Positions 61,832 through 64,000 of a stretch of 64,000 bases of DNA are shown here, piece by piece (position 1 is the stretch's first letter; each line of letters opens with the position of its first letter). The notes beneath the pieces were generated by a model that saw only the letters and a program-made list of their open reading frames with translations, was not told where the DNA came from and did no database searches. The DNA comes from Sphingosinicella terrae (GTDB taxonomy: Bacteria; Pseudomonadota; Alphaproteobacteria; Sphingomonadales; Sphingomonadaceae), in assembly GCF_003347635.1 (NCBI RefSeq), contig NZ_QDFY01000002.1, positions 310,001-374,000 of the forward strand, read 5' to 3'. The position numbers and the translations under genes are program-made.

Positions 61832-62974
61832 ATGGCGAGTATAGCTGACCCTCCTGCAAAGTCTGACAAGCGCCTTCGCCCTGCTCTTGCCGGCATCGGC
61901 CCGGCAATCCTGGAGCCGCCGGCGGCGACCCTCGGGGTCATTGCTGCTGCCGCCGCGAATTGCGAGCGGCTGGAGCAGGCGAGCGAGGCGCTGGCGCGGT
62001 CCCGCTATCGATTGAGGGCGATCCTGGACGCCGCCGGCGACTCCTATCTGCTCGTCGACCCCGAGCGCCGGATCCTCGATCTCAACGGCGTGCTGCTGAA
62101 CGCGCTCGGACGGGCGCGGGCCGACTGTGTCGGCCACGACTACCGAACCGTCATCGACAGCGATGGCTATCGTGCGGTGATCGAGCAGACCTTTCGGCGC
62201 GGCCGCGCCGTCGAGATGGAGACGCCTTCGCTCCTCCATCGCGGCGAGCGGGTGAGGCTGTGCGGCATGCCGGACGAGGACGGAATGGTCGTCGTCGGCC
62301 GCCGGCTGGCGGGGCTGCGGCCGGCCACCTCGGCGGACGCCGCATCGGCGCCGGAGCGGGTGCTGATGGCGCGGGAACAGGAGCGCCGCCGGCTGGCGCG
62401 CGAGCTCCATGATTCCGTCCAGCAGGATCTGGTGGCGATCGGTTTGAGCCTCCATGCCTTCGGCAGGTCCGGCCGCGATGGCCGGGCCGCGGCGACGCGC
62501 GAAGTGAGGGCATTGCTGCATCGTGCCCAGCTCAGGATCAGGACCTGCGCCTTCCTGATGCACCCGCCCGAACTAATGCAGGGCGATCTGGTGTCGGCGC
62601 TGACCTCGCTCACGACAGGCCTGGAACGTCGGATCGGCGTGAAGGTGCGCCTGGTCGCGCCCGACGAGATCGACCTGGACAGGCAACAGGCGAGAGCCTT
62701 GTACAGGATCGCGCAGGAGGCGCTGACCAACGTCTATCGGCATGCCCGCGCTCGCCACGTCATCGTCCGCCTTCATCCCGGAAAGACGCGAACGGTGCTC
62801 GACATCGAGGATGACGGCGTCGGCTTCGACATCGACCGCGCGCGCCGTTCGGCGGGCGGCCTGGGCCTGGACAGCATGTGCGAGCGCGCTGCCGAATGCA
62901 GGGGACGATTGGTTTTCGAGCGGCTTCCGCGCGGCATGCTCGTCCGGGCGACCCTTCCGGCTCGATCCATCTGA
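61832..62974 (+). CDS. PAS-domain sensor histidine kinase (HisKA_3)
   Basis: A 380-residue cytoplasmic kinase: N-terminal region, a PAS domain (about 60-165, LLVDPERRILDLNGVLLNAL), dimerisation helix with phospho-acceptor His in RRLARELHDSVQQDL (near residue 193), and an HATPase domain (ALYRIAQEALTNVYRHA, then DDGVGFD and GGLGLDSMCERA). No membrane helix is seen, so it senses an internal signal. The LuxR-type response regulator is divergent 407 bp away. Confidence 0.9.
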   Translation: MASIADPPAKSDKRLRPALAGIGPAILEPPAATLGVIAAAAANCERLEQASEALARSRYRLRAILDAAGDSYLLVDPERRILDLNGVLLNALGRARADCVGHDYRTVIDSDGYRAVIEQTFRRGRAVEMETPSLLHRGERVRLCGMPDEDGMVVVGRRLAGLRPATSADAASAPERVLMAREQERRRLARELHDSVQQDLVAIGLSLHAFGRSGRDGRAAATREVRALLHRAQLRIRTCAFLMHPPELMQGDLVSALTSLTTGLERRIGVKVRLVAPDEIDLDRQQARALYRIAQEALTNVYRHARARHVIVRLHPGKTRTVLDIEDDGVGFDIDRARRSAGGLGLDSMCERAAECRGRLVFERLPRGMLVRATLPARSI

Positions 62975-62997
62975 TCTGCCAGGCCTGATGAGGCCGC

Positions 62998-63297
62998 CTA
63001 ATTGGGATCGCGTCCGCGCTCGTGTCTCTGGATGCAATTGTCCGTCACCTCGCGCGTGCAGGTCGGATAGTCGCCGGTGCTCGGGCGCGGTGCGAAGACC
63101 TGCGCCTGGTTGGGGTTCGGGGCGAACTGGGCGCCGGCCGGCACCGGCCGCGACTCGTTGGCGCCCGCGGGCACCTGCGCGAGATTGGATTTCACGACGT
63201 AGCCGCGCGAATCGCGCGGCGGGTCCGACTGCATGACGGCCAGAGCCGGCGCGGCGATGGCGACGGCCAGGAAGATCGGAAGGCGCGAGACGGTCAT
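62998..63297 (-). CDS. Small secreted protein
   Basis: A 99-residue protein with a signal peptide (MTVSRLPIFLAVAIAAPALA). The mature part is Pro/Asn-rich with two Cys (YPTCTREVTDNC), likely a disulfide. GGAG lies 6 nt before the ATG at 63297. No family recognised; it converges with the kinase gene. Confidence 0.65.
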   Translation of the reverse strand: MTVSRLPIFLAVAIAAPALAVMQSDPPRDSRGYVVKSNLAQVPAGANESRPVPAGAQFAPNPNQAQVFAPRPSTGDYPTCTREVTDNCIQRHERGRDPN

Positions 63298-63573
63298 GGC
63301 TTTCTCCACGGTCTGAAGGGCGCCGTCGCCGTTCGGCGGCGGCCGTCGCGGCGAGGCTCGCGAGACTCCCCGACGACTAGTTTGGACGCCTCAGGCGTGC
63401 CATCGGGACAAACCCGGGTTCCGGCCCGGCGTCGACACTATCCCGGGAATCGGCGAAGGACAGGCTCGGCGGGCGATCGAACGGGCCGATCGAGCGCATC
63501 CGGTGTCATTTTCGTGCCGATCTGCAGGATAGTGCCGATGGTCTCTGCCGGCCGGGCGGCCGAAGGTGACCGG

Positions 63574-63708
63574 ATGATCACGGCTCCCCGTCATGTCCGG
63601 CCGAAGGTGGCGCTTCGTGGCGATCCCCGCGGCACGGCGATCGATCCGCGCTGCGCCATCGGCCTCGCCGGGCTCGGCGTCGTCGTCCTGTTCCTCGCTG
63701 CGATCTAG
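63574..63708 (+). CDS. Possible short membrane protein
   Basis: A 44-residue frame (ATG at 63574 after GAAGGTGA) ending in one hydrophobic helix (IGLAGLGVVVLFLAAI). Small and unsupported by homology I can recall. The surrounding 63310-63573 shows nothing else. Confidence 0.35.
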   Translation: MITAPRHVRPKVALRGDPRGTAIDPRCAIGLAGLGVVVLFLAAI

Positions 63709-63774
63709 GGCAGCGCTCGGCCGCACGCGGCGGCCGGCATGCCCATCTAGTCCGGGCCGCCCGGTCGGCGGGGC

Positions 63775-64000
63775 CTACCAGCCACTTGCCCGCGTCACCC
63801 GCGCATTGTCGGCGGTGCCGGTCAGCCGGACGCGATCGCCGACGCGGTAATGGCGGGGATCGCCCGGCTGCACGACGGCAACGCTTTCACCCGATTCGAG
63901 ACGTATCGTCAGCTCGACCCCATTGGAGCGCTGGGATCCCTGGATGGCGCTTCCGACGGCGCCGCCCGCCGCTGCACCGGCAACCGCGCCGGCGACATTG
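63775..64000 (-). CDS. Glycine-zipper outer-membrane protein, SlyB-like (5' truncated by window)
   Basis: The last 74 residues of a minus-strand gene: a glycine zipper (AGAVAGAAAGGAVGSAIQG), then a beta-rich part (VELTIRLESGESVAVVQPGD, YRVGDRVRL) before TAG at 63775. This matches the SlyB/17-kDa lipoprotein layout. Its signal peptide lies beyond the window. Confidence 0.8.
   Translation of the reverse strand, partial: NVAGAVAGAAAGGAVGSAIQGSQRSNGVELTIRLESGESVAVVQPGDPRHYRVGDRVRLTGTADNARVTRASGW

Noticed and set aside
1-64000. tRNA, rRNA, CRISPR arrays, insertion sequences, prophage genes
   Set aside because: I looked for tRNA-like cloverleaves, regularly spaced repeats, transposase or integrase motifs and saw none I could support.

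Overview
The window is GC-rich, densely packed DNA of an alphaproteobacterium. The gene content points to Sphingomonadales: TonB-dependent receptors, CocE/NonD hydrolases, DUF6768 next to an ECF sigma factor, several DUF6894 proteins, and the interspersed CCTGAGCCTGTCGAAGG repeat. This placement is inference from gene content only. I see no rRNA, tRNA, CRISPR array or intact mobile element.

Layout. 1-1.8 kb: end of a cytochrome c oxidase subunit I(+III) gene and a small membrane gene. 2-7.6 kb: a P-loop ATPase, a CatB-type acetyltransferase, a MacB-like ABC pair and an ArsR/AHSA1 pair. 8.5-14 kb: a molybdenum-hydroxylase locus, with mocA and xdhC divergent from a three-subunit PaoABC-type aldehyde dehydrogenase. 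14-23.6 kb: retropepsin, two serine hydrolases, SodC, DUF305, ECF sigma/DUF6768, YnfA, and a SulP-USP-DksA operon. 24-28.4 kb: three Crp/Fnr regulators interleaved with three DUF6894 units, one of them lacking a start codon. 28.4-31 kb: small envelope genes. 31.1-51.9 kb: a peptide and D-amino-acid catabolic locus. 52-54.7 kb: VOC, PaaK-like ligase and DUF4336 genes. 54.8-64 kb: small lipoproteins, globin, HdeD, ArcA, ArcD, MliC, META, a LuxR response regulator with a PAS histidine kinase, and envelope lipoproteins.

The most interesting part is 31.1-51.9 kb. A TonB receptor, two CocE/NonD hydrolases, three secreted beta-lactamase-fold hydrolases, a D-aminoacylase-like and a dipeptidase-like amidohydrolase, a POT peptide transporter, a YkvI-type permease, a DUF1611/DgcN protein and an enolase-superfamily epimerase (DgcA-like) sit together with one XRE-cupin regulator. 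Three promoters in this region share one 37-bp block with identical geometry: a perfect TTGACA followed 26 nt later by an AGGA-N5-TGTCCT-type operator. In the copy next to the regulator the operator is a perfect 15-bp palindrome. This predicts a single regulon for import, hydrolysis and epimerisation of D-amino-acid-containing (N-acyl) peptides. Both amidohydrolases have lost the N-terminal metal-binding motif of their families.
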